Positions 8,462 to 16,672 of a DNA stretch of 64,000 nucleotides are shown piece after piece. The DNA is from Roseiarcus sp963737365. GTDB lineage: Bacteria > Pseudomonadota > Alphaproteobacteria > Rhizobiales > Beijerinckiaceae. Both the position numbers and the translations under genes were made by a program. The stretch spans positions 248,001 to 312,000 of the forward strand of contig CAVTSD010000009.1 of NCBI GenBank assembly GCA_963737365.1, in the 5' to 3' direction. The notes beneath the pieces were generated by a model. The model was not told the DNA's origin and searched no databases. It saw nothing but the letters and a program-made list of their open reading frames with translations. Position 1 is the stretch's first letter. Each line of letters begins with the position of its first letter.

Positions 8462-9177
8462 CGGGAGGAGGCGAAGCGTCTCGCTTCGCTTTGAGCGGCG
8501 GGCAGGATTTGACAAAAGGCGCCTATTCCAAGGCGGACGCCGTCTACGGCGAATTGAAGGAAGCGATTCTCTCCGGCGCACTCGAGCCAGGGAGCTTGAT
8601 CGACAAGACCGGATTGTGCGAGAAACTGCGCGTCTCTCGCTTTCCGGTTTCCGCCGCGGTCAGCCGCTTAGCCTACGATCGCCTGGTCGATGTCGCGCCG
8701 CAACACGGCTCGTTCGTCGCGCGCATATCGCTCACTGACGCGCGCGAGCGATTGTTCATCCGCAGCGCGCTCGAGGGGGAGATCGCGGCCGAGGCCGCCC
8801 GCCGAATGACGAGCGTCGACAAGGATGCGCTCGCCGCAAACATCAGGCAGGAAGTCGCGGCGGTCGCCGCAAAGGATCAAGCAACGTTTTACGCGCTCGA
8901 CGTGGCGTTCCATCAGATATTGACCGTAAGCTTGGGGATGGCGCGCGCCAGCGACGTCCTCGGGTCACTGCGCGTGCATCTGGAAAGAACGCGCAGGCTG
9001 ACTATGTCCACATCCGGTCAGATGCGCGCCAGCCTGAATGAGCACACCGCGATCGCTGCTGCGATTGAGGCCGGAGATCCACCCGCCGCCCGCGATGCGA
9101 TGAAACAGCACCTTAGAATTACCGCCGCTCGGCTCGAGCATCTCGCAAAGCGACAGCCAGAACTTTTCTCCCCGTAA
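8455..9177 (+). CDS. GntR-family (FCD subfamily) transcriptional regulator
   Basis: A DNA-binding regulator with an N-terminal winged helix-turn-helix (YGELKEAILSGALEPGSLI, then GLCEKLRVSRFPVSAAVSRL) and a C-terminal all-helical FCD domain that binds a metal and usually an organic-acid effector (metal-ligand candidates in AFHQILTVS and LNEHTAIAAAIEAGD). Such proteins typically repress sugar-acid or carboxylate operons until the effector appears. The 5' end is uncertain. The ATG at 8455 lies inside the palindrome and has no Shine-Dalgarno; TTG at 8491 or 8509 are alternatives. It is the first gene of the rightward arm (gntR-uxaA-HAD-gguC) and probably controls both arms. Confidence 0.88.
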   Translation: MLAGGGEASRFALSGGQDLTKGAYSKADAVYGELKEAILSGALEPGSLIDKTGLCEKLRVSRFPVSAAVSRLAYDRLVDVAPQHGSFVARISLTDARERLFIRSALEGEIAAEAARRMTSVDKDALAANIRQEVAAVAAKDQATFYALDVAFHQILTVSLGMARASDVLGSLRVHLERTRRLTMSTSGQMRASLNEHTAIAAAIEAGDPPAARDAMKQHLRITAARLEHLAKRQPELFSP

Positions 9178-9208
9178 AAGTAACCCTTGTGACCAGAAGA
9201 TATCAATC

Positions 9209-10729
9209 ATGACCACACCTCGCGCGCTGCGCCTCGATCCATCGGACAACGTGATCATCGCGATCGACGACATTGCCGCCGGCGCTGAACCGTCAGGGGG
9301 CGTCGTCGCTCGCCAGCGCGTTCCAAAGGGCCACAAGATGGCGGTGGTCGCGGTCGAAGAAGGCGCGCCGATTCGCAAGTTCGGGCAGATCATCGGCTTC
9401 GCTTCCAAGCCGATCGCTCCGGGCGAATGGGTGCATGAGCACAATTGCGAAATCAAAGAGTTCGCGCGCGACTATCATTTTGGCGAGGACACGCGCCGCG
9501 AGAACATCCTGCCCGTCGAGGAGCAGCCGACCTTCGAGGGTTATCGGCGTGCTAACGGCAAGGTCGGCACGCGCAACTATCTCGCAGTTCTGACTTCCGT
9601 GAATTGCTCGGCGACGGTGGCGCGCTTGATCGCGAAGGAGGTCGAACGCTCGGACATGCTCGCCGATTACCCGAATGTCGACGGCGTCATCGCGCTCGTG
9701 CATGGCACGGGTTGCGGCATCGCCGCAAAGGGCGTTGGATTCGATGCTCTCATGCGCACGCAATGGGGTTACGCGGGAAACCCCAATATCGGCGCGACCT
9801 TGATGGTCGGACTCGGCTGCGAGGTGTTTCAGATCGGCCGCATGAAGGAGGAATATGGCATCGTCGAAAGCGACACGTTCCACAGCCTGACGATCCAGGC
9901 GACGGGCGGCACGCGGAAGACGGTTGCGGCTGGCGTCGATCACATCCGCTCCATGTTGCCTGCGCTCAGCGGCGTCGAGCGAACGCCGGCGCCGGCGAGC
10001 GAACTGACGCTTGCGCTCCAGTGCGGCGGTTCGGACGGCTATTCAGGTATCACGGCTAACCCCGCGCTTGGCGCTGCGGTCGATATCCTTGTGCGCAGTG
10101 GTGGCACCGCGATTCTTTCGGAGACGCCGGAGATTTACGGGGCCGAGCATTTGCTGACACGGCGCGCCGCAACGCCGGAAATCGGTCGCAAGCTCATCGA
10201 GCGTATCCGTTGGTGGGAAGATTATTGCGCGCGCAACGGCGGAGAGATGAACAACAATCCCTCGCCCGGAAACAAGGCCGGCGGCTTGACGACGATTCTC
10301 GAGAAGTCTCTGGGCGCAGCCGCGAAGGGCGGCACGACCGCGCTCAACGAAGTCTACGAATATGCCCAGCCGGTCACCGCGAAGGGTTTCGTATTCATGG
10401 ATACGCCGGGCTACGATCCGGTGTCTGCGACGGGGCAAGTCGCCGGCGGCGCCAACGTCCTCTGCTTCACGACCGGGCGCGGATCGGCTTACGGCTGCAA
10501 GCCAACCCCTTCGGTCAAGCTCGCCACCAATAATGACACGTACCGCAGGATGATCGAGGACATGGACATCAATTGCGGCGATGTCATCGACGGCGTTTCG
10601 ATCGCGGACAAGGGCCAGGAGATTTTCGATAAGGTTCTGGCGGTCGCTTCGGGCGAGCGCACCAAGTCCGAACTCCTCGGATACGGCGATGCGGAATTCG
10701 CCCCTTGGCAAATCGGAGCGACCATGTAA
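9209..10729 (+). CDS. UxaA/GarD-family sugar-acid dehydratase (altronate dehydratase-like)
   Basis: A dehydratase of the altronate/galactarate family that turns a sugar acid into a 2-keto-3-deoxy sugar acid, typically needing Fe2+. The 506-residue protein has the N-terminal SAF domain (about residues 10-85, ending near PGEWVHEHNCEI) fused to the large catalytic domain, with the conserved stretches NYLAVLTSVNCSATVAR, ALVHGTGCGIA, LQCGGSDGYSGITANPALG and TGRGSAYGCKPTPSVK. It follows gntR by 31 bases and precedes HAD and gguC genes. Altronate, galactarate or a pentonate could be the substrate. With the FAH-type dehydratase and the semialdehyde dehydrogenase it forms a plausible complete route to 2-oxoglutarate. 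Confidence 0.88.
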   Translation: MTTPRALRLDPSDNVIIAIDDIAAGAEPSGGVVARQRVPKGHKMAVVAVEEGAPIRKFGQIIGFASKPIAPGEWVHEHNCEIKEFARDYHFGEDTRRENILPVEEQPTFEGYRRANGKVGTRNYLAVLTSVNCSATVARLIAKEVERSDMLADYPNVDGVIALVHGTGCGIAAKGVGFDALMRTQWGYAGNPNIGATLMVGLGCEVFQIGRMKEEYGIVESDTFHSLTIQATGGTRKTVAAGVDHIRSMLPALSGVERTPAPASELTLALQCGGSDGYSGITANPALGAAVDILVRSGGTAILSETPEIYGAEHLLTRRAATPEIGRKLIERIRWWEDYCARNGGEMNNNPSPGNKAGGLTTILEKSLGAAAKGGTTALNEVYEYAQPVTAKGFVFMDTPGYDPVSATGQVAGGANVLCFTTGRGSAYGCKPTPSVKLATNNDTYRRMIEDMDINCGDVIDGVSIADKGQEIFDKVLAVASGERTKSELLGYGDAEFAPWQIGATM

Positions 10730-10814
10730 CCAGCGTCGGTCGCTGTCCAATAGTTCGCAGTGAGATATAGGGAGCGAGCCCTTCGAAGATGGACGGATCG
10801 GAGCTTCCCTCATT

Positions 10815-11492
10815 ATGAAAACCGCGCTTCTGTTCGACCTCGATGGAACGCTCGTTGATAGCGATCCGGAGCATATGGTCGCTTTCCAACGCGTGTTTGC
10901 GCCGCACGGGATTGAGCTCGATCATTCGGAATACGCTGCGAATATCATGGGCGCTTCCAACGCAATGATCGCCAGTCGTTACCTCTCGCACTTGTCGCCT
11001 GTTGAGCAGGCCGCGGCGCTGGACGGCAAGGAAGCGGATTACCGAAATAATCTGGGGGCGCTCGAGCCTATTCTGGGCGCGCTTGCGCTGCTCGATTTCG
11101 CCGACCGGCGCGGGCTCAAGCGCGCTGTGGTCACGAATGCGCCGCGCGCGAATGCCGAAAAGGTTCTCGCCGCGCTGGGAATCGGGCAGCGCTTGCCGAT
11201 CCTGGTGATCGGCAGCGAGCTTGCGCGTTCCAAACCCGATCCTTTGCCCTATCTGACCGCGCTCGAGCGCACGGAGGCATCGGCGGCGCACTCGATTGCC
11301 TTCGAGGACTCGCTTTCCGGCGTTCGCGCCGCGGCGGCCGCTGGGCTGGCCGTGGTGGGCATGATGACAACGCTTGATTCGCAAACGTTGATCGAGGCGG
11401 GCGCGACATTTGCCGCCAGCAATTTCACCGATCCGCGTATCTTCGAACTGATTGAACTGTGCTTAAGTTCTGGCGCTGAGGAAGGGGCATAA
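10815..11492 (+). CDS. HAD-superfamily phosphatase (beta-phosphoglucomutase-like)
   Basis: A 225-residue haloacid-dehalogenase-like hydrolase with the canonical motif I DLDGTLVDSD (nucleophile and acid-base aspartates near residues 9 and 11), motif II VVTNAPR, motif III lysine in SKPDPLPYL and motif IV FEDSLSGVRAAAAAG. It has the helical cap of the phosphoglycolate phosphatase/beta-phosphoglucomutase branch. It probably dephosphorylates a sugar phosphate or clears a toxic phosphorylated side product of the surrounding sugar-acid pathway. An 85-base gap follows uxaA, and only two bases separate it from gguC, so it shares a transcript with the latter. Confidence 0.85.
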   Translation: MKTALLFDLDGTLVDSDPEHMVAFQRVFAPHGIELDHSEYAANIMGASNAMIASRYLSHLSPVEQAAALDGKEADYRNNLGALEPILGALALLDFADRRGLKRAVVTNAPRANAEKVLAALGIGQRLPILVIGSELARSKPDPLPYLTALERTEASAAHSIAFEDSLSGVRAAAAAGLAVVGMMTTLDSQTLIEAGATFAASNFTDPRIFELIELCLSSGAEEGA

Positions 11493-11494
11493 GC

Positions 11495-12481
11495 GTGAGG
11501 CTGGCGCAATTCATCGACGAGAGGGGCAAGCGAGCGCTTGCGGTCACCGCGCGCGGGGAAAGCCGTCTGGTCAAGGGCGCGCGCACAACCATCGACCTCG
11601 CGCGCCAGGCGATCGCCGAGGGGGTGTCGCTCCGCAAGCTCATTGCCGACCGAGGCGTCGGCAAGCCGGTCGATCTTGCCCGCGTGTTGAAAGAGCGCCG
11701 CGTGCTCTCGCCGGTCGATCATAAGGATCCCGCGCATGTGATCGTGACCGGAACGGGCCTGACCCATCTCGGTTCGGCCGAGGGGCGCGACAAGATGCAC
11801 AAGGACCTCGCAGACCTGTCCAAGCTCACCGATTCGATGCGTATGTTCAAAATGGGCCTTGAAGGCGGCAAGCCAGCCAAGCGCGAGACAGGCGCCCAGC
11901 CCGAGTGGTTTTACAAGGGCGATGGTTCATCCCTCGCCGCTCCGGAGGGCGATCTGTCCAGCCCCGCTTTCGCCCTCGACGGGGGCGAAGAGCCGGAGAT
12001 CGTCGGCGTCTACCTGATCGATGATTCCGGCGTGCCGGTTCGTGTCGGATTTGCGCTAGGCAACGAGTTCTCTGACCACCTCACCGAGCGACAGAACTAT
12101 CTCTGGCTCGCGCATTCGAAGCTCAGGCCCGCAAGCGTTGGCCCGGAATTGCTGGTCGGCGAGCTGCCGGCCGACATCAACGGCATGTCCCGCATCCGGC
12201 GCGGTAAGGAGGTCATCTGGGAGAAGCCGTTTCTCTCTGGCGAACAGAACATGGCGCATTCAATCGCAAATCTTGAGGCGCATCATTTTAAATATGGTTT
12301 GTTCCGCCGACCGGGCGACGTCCACGTCCATTTCTTCGGCACCGCGACCCTGTCGTTCAGCGACGGCGTGAAGACGCAGAAAGGCGATATGTTCGAGATC
12401 GAGTCCGAGACATTCGGCCTGCCGCTCCGCAACCGGCTTACTATAGAGAAAGCCGCAAAAGCGCGGGTGCGGGCGCTTTAG
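11495..12481 (+). CDS. gguC: GguC/AraD1-family FAH-fold protein
   Basis: A 328-residue protein of the AraD1/GguC group, a branch of the fumarylacetoacetate-hydrolase fold that is linked to sugar transport and aldonate breakdown operons (gguC was named in the Agrobacterium chvE-gguABC region). Seen here are HVIVTGTGLTHLGSAEGRDKMH, a metal-binding EPEIVGVYLIDDSG stretch, NEFSDHLTERQNYLWLAHSKLR and DVHVHFFGTATLSFSDGV. It starts with GTG two bases after the HAD stop. It may be a 2-keto-3-deoxy-arabinonate-type dehydratase, which would give this island a second FAH-fold dehydratase. The activity is inferred from family and context. Confidence 0.85.
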   Translation: MRLAQFIDERGKRALAVTARGESRLVKGARTTIDLARQAIAEGVSLRKLIADRGVGKPVDLARVLKERRVLSPVDHKDPAHVIVTGTGLTHLGSAEGRDKMHKDLADLSKLTDSMRMFKMGLEGGKPAKRETGAQPEWFYKGDGSSLAAPEGDLSSPAFALDGGEEPEIVGVYLIDDSGVPVRVGFALGNEFSDHLTERQNYLWLAHSKLRPASVGPELLVGELPADINGMSRIRRGKEVIWEKPFLSGEQNMAHSIANLEAHHFKYGLFRRPGDVHVHFFGTATLSFSDGVKTQKGDMFEIESETFGLPLRNRLTIEKAAKARVRAL

Positions 12482-12492
12482 CGCGCCTTCCT

Positions 12493-12549
12493 GCAGTTTT
12501 GCGCGCGTCGACGCGATTTCAAAGGCTTAAGCCTCTCTTTCTGCAACTC
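12493..12549 (-). repeat. 57-bp interspersed repeat, copy A
   Basis: This segment aligns without gaps to 52570-52626 at 43 of 57 positions (my hand alignment). Read on the minus strand, both copies translate in the same phase to the pattern ELQKxxxKxLKxxRRAQNC. Copy A lies just after gguC and before the frameshifted HTH gene. I do not recognise the family. Confidence 0.55.
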
Positions 12550-12585
12550 GCATCGGCTGGACGCGCATCCCGCGGCGGATAGAGA

Positions 12586-13096
12586 TCAGCGTTGAGCCTC
12601 CTCGTCGGCGCCTCGCGCTTCGTCGAGAGAGGACGGCTCATCGTCAGATGGAGGGGCGAAGGTCAGCGCCTTGGGCGGGACGGGCAGGGCGAGCGGCGGC
12701 GGGGCGTCTGCAATTCGGCGGGCTATCGGTTTTCCTCTTCCCAACTCATGATAGCGGTCGAGCGCCGCGACGATTTGCAAATAGGTCTTGACCGCTTTCA
12801 GTTCGCCGAGCTCAACGGCAGCCTCGGCGAGTTCTGAGCGCTTTAATCAGCCGCGCGACCTGCACCTGGGCGAAGCGCTCAGGCTCGTCGAGGCGTCGTT
12901 CGGCGAGCGCCCGATCGATTTCGCGACGGACCGTTGCGACGCTGGTTCGCACGATTTTGGCGATCTGATTGTAGGTGTAGCCCGACGCCAGTAAGGCGAA
13001 AGAGTGCTCCCGCCGGGCGACCCTGGTCGCTTGTCGCGCGCGGCGTTGGGCGCGAAGATCGCGCGCGGGCGTCGAAGAGGTGGGATCATCGCTCAT
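12586..13096 (-). pseudogene. Small HTH protein gene, broken by a single-base frameshift
   Basis: Two overlapping frames make one protein. The first (from ATG 13096) has a homeodomain-like helix-turn-helix, YTYNQIAKIVRTSVATVRREI, and reaches QVARLIKALR before an early stop at 12812. The other frame continues naturally with SELAEAAVELGELKAVKTYL, then QIVAALDRYHEL, down to the stop at 12586. The phase changes near 12840, where one base is missing (or two are extra). The restored product of about 170 residues looks like small HTH proteins that end in a helical 'KAVxxxLxxVAALDRYH' segment; I do not know a function. It is either a young pseudogene or an assembly base error. Confidence 0.68.
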
Positions 13097-13455
13097 GGGG
13101 GTCTCCGTGGCCGCCTAATCGGCTAAAACGGAAACTATAGACTAGATTCTGCTTTGCGGAAATAATTTGTTTCGCTTTCTCCTAACAGGTAGATAATTCT
13201 AGGGAATTGTCCAGAAGGAAGAATTTCAGAAACGGGCAGTTCTGCGAAGCTGAGTCTGCGCCTAAGTTATCATCAAGAGCAATGAAGCGAGCTCGAGGCC
13301 AGAGGGATCCCTGGCGACAAAAGGAATGGAGTGCGCCGGGCGGATGAGAGAATATTCGCCGCGTTGGGAAAGTCGGATGCCTGACTGAGAGGTGGGACGC
13401 CTCGAATCAGCCGGTCGCTTACGCCGCGGCCAGTCTCGGACGAAGGAGCAAGATC
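13097..13455. other. Non-coding gap upstream of the aldo/keto reductase
   Basis: These 359 bases carry no convincing gene. The left end holds the promoter of the leftward HTH gene and the right end that of the aldo/keto reductase, whose AAGGAGCAAG ribosome-binding site is at 13442-13451. The only structure I noticed is the short palindrome AGGGATCCCT within 13300-13315. No RNA gene is evident. Confidence 0.5.
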
Positions 13456-14397
13456 ATGGCGACCCTCGATACGCTTCGTTACACGAGAATTCCTCTTAAT
13501 AATGGATCTGGCGTCATGCCTGCGCTCGGGTTTGGCACACTCATCAGCGATCCCGTCGTGACAAAAGAGGCGACGAAGACAGCTCTAGAAGTGGGGTTCC
13601 GACATTTCGACTGTGCCGAGCGCTACCGCAACGAAGACGCGGTCGGCGCGGCGATGCAAGAAGTGTTCAGTGCTGGAGAAATTCGGCGGGAGGACGTGTT
13701 CGTCACGACGAAGTTATGGAACACCAATCATCGTCCGGAGCGGGTTAAGCCTGCCTTTGACGCCAGCCGCCAGCGACTGCAAATCGACACCGTCGATTGC
13801 TATCTCATTCACACGCCCTTTGCCTTTCGACCCGGCGACGAGCAGGATCCAAGAGACGAGCGCGATCAAGTCATCTATGATTCCGGCGTCACGTTAGTCG
13901 AGACGTGGCAAGCGCTGGAGCGCCTCGTGGACGAGGGCAAATGCAAGTCAATCGGCTTATCGGATGTTACTTTGGATCAACTGCGGGAGATCGTCGCCGC
14001 CGCGCGCATCAAGCCTGCTGTGGCGCAAGTCGAGTGTCATCCGTATTTCCCCCAATGGGATCTGCTCGAATTTTGCCGAGAAAATGCGATTATCGTGCAA
14101 GCCGGAGCACCGTTGGGACATGGAATGGATCCGAAAGTGCTCGACGATCCCGTGATCAAAGCCATCGCACAGAGAGTCCACAGGACGCCCGCTCAAGTTG
14201 CGCTGGCCTGGGCTGTACAACGCGGCACTGCGTTTCTGGTCACCTCGCACACAGCTTCCCGTATCCAGGAGAACTTTGACATTTCGAGCCTGCCTGAAGA
14301 CGCCATGTGGAAGATTCGACACGACATAACGACGAACGTTCGGCGCAATCCCGTGGTGGAGACTGGGGTGCCGGGGTTCATTCCAAGGGCGCATTAA
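13456..14397 (+). CDS. Aldo/keto reductase
   Basis: A 313-residue (alpha/beta)8 NADPH-dependent carbonyl reductase. The catalytic tetrad is visible: Asp in FRHFDCAERYRNE (with Tyr in the same stretch), Lys in FVTTKLWNTNHR and His in DCYLIHTPFAF. The strand VAQVECHPYFPQWDLLEFC and the C-terminal cofactor segment near VTSHTASRIQENFD follow the family order, though the usual 'IPKS' reads VTSH here. It stands alone with its own ribosome-binding site, and its codon use looks a little less GC-biased than its neighbours. The substrate is unknown; sugars and toxic aldehydes are usual. Confidence 0.9.
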   Translation: MATLDTLRYTRIPLNNGSGVMPALGFGTLISDPVVTKEATKTALEVGFRHFDCAERYRNEDAVGAAMQEVFSAGEIRREDVFVTTKLWNTNHRPERVKPAFDASRQRLQIDTVDCYLIHTPFAFRPGDEQDPRDERDQVIYDSGVTLVETWQALERLVDEGKCKSIGLSDVTLDQLREIVAAARIKPAVAQVECHPYFPQWDLLEFCRENAIIVQAGAPLGHGMDPKVLDDPVIKAIAQRVHRTPAQVALAWAVQRGTAFLVTSHTASRIQENFDISSLPEDAMWKIRHDITTNVRRNPVVETGVPGFIPRAH

Positions 14398-14559
14398 GTT
14401 CATTGCAACGAACATGCGCTTCGAATCCGGCGGCGACTTCGCCGGACTCCGCGGCGCGCGCTTGACGACAGGGGGCGAGGGACAAGATTCTCTTTGCGGA
14501 TCGCCTCGCGCGGGTTATGCCAACCCCTAGGCCGAGCGTTCGGAGACAAAGGAGCGGCG

Positions 14560-15216
14560 ATGGCGAAATTGGCCTATGCCCTCGGCGAAGCGCCCCAATT
14601 CGACGCAGCGTTCCAGTCGACTTTCGCTGAGCTTCTGGCCTGGCGGCGCGACGTTCGCCATTTCCGCCGGGGGGCGCCGGATGAGACGACGTTGGCCGAA
14701 CTCTTCGACCTCCTGGCGCTTGCGCCTTCGGTTGGCAACTGCCAGCCGACCCGTTTCGTGCGCGTTGAAGACAAGGCGCGTCGGGCCTCCATTCGGGCGA
14801 ATTTCGAGGCGGCCAACCAAGATGCGCTGAGCGCCTATACCGATACGCGGGCGGCGCTTTACGCCAAGCTCAAGCTTGCAGGGCTCAAGGACGCGCCGAT
14901 ACAGCTGGCGGTGTTTTGCGACGAGGCGACGGAGGATGGCCATGGCCTCGGCGCTCGCACCATGCCCGAAACGCGACGCTATTCGGCGGTCTGCGCGCTG
15001 CACACATTCTGGCTCGCCGCGCGCGCCCGCGGCCTCGGCGTCGGCTGGGTGTCGATCCTTGATCCGAGCACGATCGCCGAGACGCTCGACGTTCCGAGCT
15101 CCTGGACCTTCATCGCTTATCTCTGCGTCGGCTTTCCGCGTGAGGACCATCTCGTCCCGGAGCTCGAACGCGCCGGCTGGCAGCGTCGCGAGGCGCATCC
15201 AGTTCTGCGCCGGTAG
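14560..15216 (+). CDS. bluB: 5,6-dimethylbenzimidazole synthase
   Basis: BluB splits reduced FMN with oxygen to make 5,6-dimethylbenzimidazole, the lower ligand of vitamin B12. It is a nitroreductase-fold enzyme. The family signatures are clear: RRDVRHFRRGAPDE near the N-terminus, LAPSVGNCQPTRFVRV, and the BluB-specific run GLGARTMPETRRYSAVCAL followed by GLGVGWVSILDP. I chose ATG 14560 (218 residues), preceded by AAAGGAGCGG, over an earlier in-frame codon at 14494. No other cobalamin genes are close, and I saw no cobalamin riboswitch upstream. Confidence 0.92.
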   Translation: MAKLAYALGEAPQFDAAFQSTFAELLAWRRDVRHFRRGAPDETTLAELFDLLALAPSVGNCQPTRFVRVEDKARRASIRANFEAANQDALSAYTDTRAALYAKLKLAGLKDAPIQLAVFCDEATEDGHGLGARTMPETRRYSAVCALHTFWLAARARGLGVGWVSILDPSTIAETLDVPSSWTFIAYLCVGFPREDHLVPELERAGWQRREAHPVLRR

Positions 15217-15221
15217 CGCCG

Positions 15222-15701
15222 CTAATGGCTGCGTGGCGGATGCAGGTCGTCGACCCACTCAACCGTTTCCGGATTGGGCTCGACGCCAGGCAAGTCCAGA
15301 TTGACGACGACCGGCTCCTGACCGCTGCGGACCAGCACGCAGGACAAAGGCGTCTCGTCGCTGGCGTTGATCTCCTGGTGCGGGACGAAGGGCGGCACGT
15401 AGATGAAATCTCCGGGGCCGGCCTCGGCGACGAATTCGAGCCGGTCGCCCCAGCGCATCCGGGCGCGTCCACTGACCACGTAGATGACGCTTTCGACCGG
15501 TCCATGATGGTGCGCCCCGGTCTTGGCTTTCGGGTGGATGACGACCGTTCCAGCCCACAGCTTCTCCGCTCCGGCGCGGGCGTGAGTAATGGCCGCCGCT
15601 CGGTTCATGCCCGGCGTTTGGGCCGTGTTGATGTCGAGTTCGTTCGAATGGACCACGCGGACCCCGTCGAGGCGCCATCGAGCGTCGCTGCCTTTATCCA
15701 T
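15222..15701 (-). CDS. Cupin-domain protein
   Basis: A 159-residue single-domain cupin. The metal-binding motif is visible as GAHHHGPVESVIYVVSGRARMRWG (His and Glu ligands) with the second cupin motif GDFIYVPPFVPHQEIN. Cupins of this kind are small dioxygenases, isomerases or regulatory proteins; nothing here picks one out. The N-terminal stretch VRVVHSNELDINTAQTPGMNRAAAI resembles cupins annotated as uncharacterised RmlC-like proteins. It is convergent with bluB, five bases apart, and stands alone. Confidence 0.85.
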   Translation of the reverse strand: MDKGSDARWRLDGVRVVHSNELDINTAQTPGMNRAAAITHARAGAEKLWAGTVVIHPKAKTGAHHHGPVESVIYVVSGRARMRWGDRLEFVAEAGPGDFIYVPPFVPHQEINASDETPLSCVLVRSGQEPVVVNLDLPGVEPNPETVEWVDDLHPPRSH

Positions 15702-15849
15702 GGCTAATTCTCCTCAATGTGCTCGCGCGGCGCAGGCCTTGCCGCACTTTATCGAGAAAGAGGCCGATCGGACAGCGCCTCGTATCGCGCTTCGCTTTGA
15801 GGCGTAGGGGCGGCTGGCGATGACAGGCGCGCCGCTTTAGACTGCGACG

Positions 15850-16665
15850 ATGACCGAAGTTACGCCCGTAACGGCCCTGACGCGCCTGACTGCGCGCGCC
15901 CTCATCGTCGGCGAGCGTATCGACACCGCTGGGCTTGAGCGGCCGGACATGATCTCCTCGCTGCCGCTCGCGTTCCGCGTCGGCGAACGGGGCATGGCGG
16001 CGTTGTTCCGGTTCGGCGTCGCTGTGATGGTTGGCTTGACCCCGCTCGAGGAAGAAGACCTGCTGGCGAAATTGCGATCGCGCGTCACCGGCGTTAGGGC
16101 GCGCGGCGATGACGAGACTGCGGTGCTCGAAATCGCGCCCGACGGCGACGAGCAGAAGTCGTCTAGCGGGCCGATCCAGATCAAGAACCTGTCGCCGCCG
16201 CGCTTTCTTGTCATCGCCGATGCGCTGGCCAAGACCGTGGCGCTGACGCGCGATGAGCGCGAGGTCAACGCGGTCTTCGATGTGATCGAGCCGTTCGCCG
16301 AAAAACTGGCAGCGACCGGCCGGCCGCCGTTTCGCCGCCGCGCAATGCTCAAACTCATCGGCCAGGCGCTGCTTGCCCAGCATCGCGTCTCGGGCCGCGT
16401 GGCGGTTGAGGAAAAGCCCGACGTGCTTTGGGACCACCCGGAGCTTGAACGGCTTTATACGCGTCTTGCTGACGAATACGAGCTCACTGAGCGCGCCGAC
16501 GTCTTGAAGCGTAAGCTTGAGGTCATCGGCGACACGGCGCAGGCGCTGACCGACATCATCGACGCCGACCGCGCCACTCGCCTCGAAGCGGCGATCGTGA
16601 TCCTGATTGTGCTCGAACTGATCGCGGCAATCGTGCAGATCGCGCTCGCGCTGCATGGGCGGTAG
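15850..16665 (+). CDS. DUF155/RMD1-family membrane-anchored protein
   Basis: A 271-residue protein of the RMD1/YagE (DUF155) family, related to mitochondrial RMND1, which supports mitochondrial translation; bacterial members are uncharacterised. The N-terminal half is a mixed alpha/beta domain (FRVGERGMAALFRFGVAVMVG; then FLVIADALAKTVALTRDE), followed by the family core around DVLWDHPELERLYTRLADEYEL. It ends in one membrane helix, AAIVILIVLELIAAIVQIAL, so it is a C-terminally anchored membrane protein. A sirtuin gene follows eight bases later, suggesting cotranscription. Confidence 0.87.
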   Translation: MTEVTPVTALTRLTARALIVGERIDTAGLERPDMISSLPLAFRVGERGMAALFRFGVAVMVGLTPLEEEDLLAKLRSRVTGVRARGDDETAVLEIAPDGDEQKSSSGPIQIKNLSPPRFLVIADALAKTVALTRDEREVNAVFDVIEPFAEKLAATGRPPFRRRAMLKLIGQALLAQHRVSGRVAVEEKPDVLWDHPELERLYTRLADEYELTERADVLKRKLEVIGDTAQALTDIIDADRATRLEAAIVILIVLELIAAIVQIALALHGR

Positions 16666-16672
16666 GCAGGGC

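Noticed and set aside
14398..14559. Cobalamin riboswitch before bluB
   Set aside because: I looked for a B12-box-like motif and the expected long structured leader; the 162-base gap shows neither.
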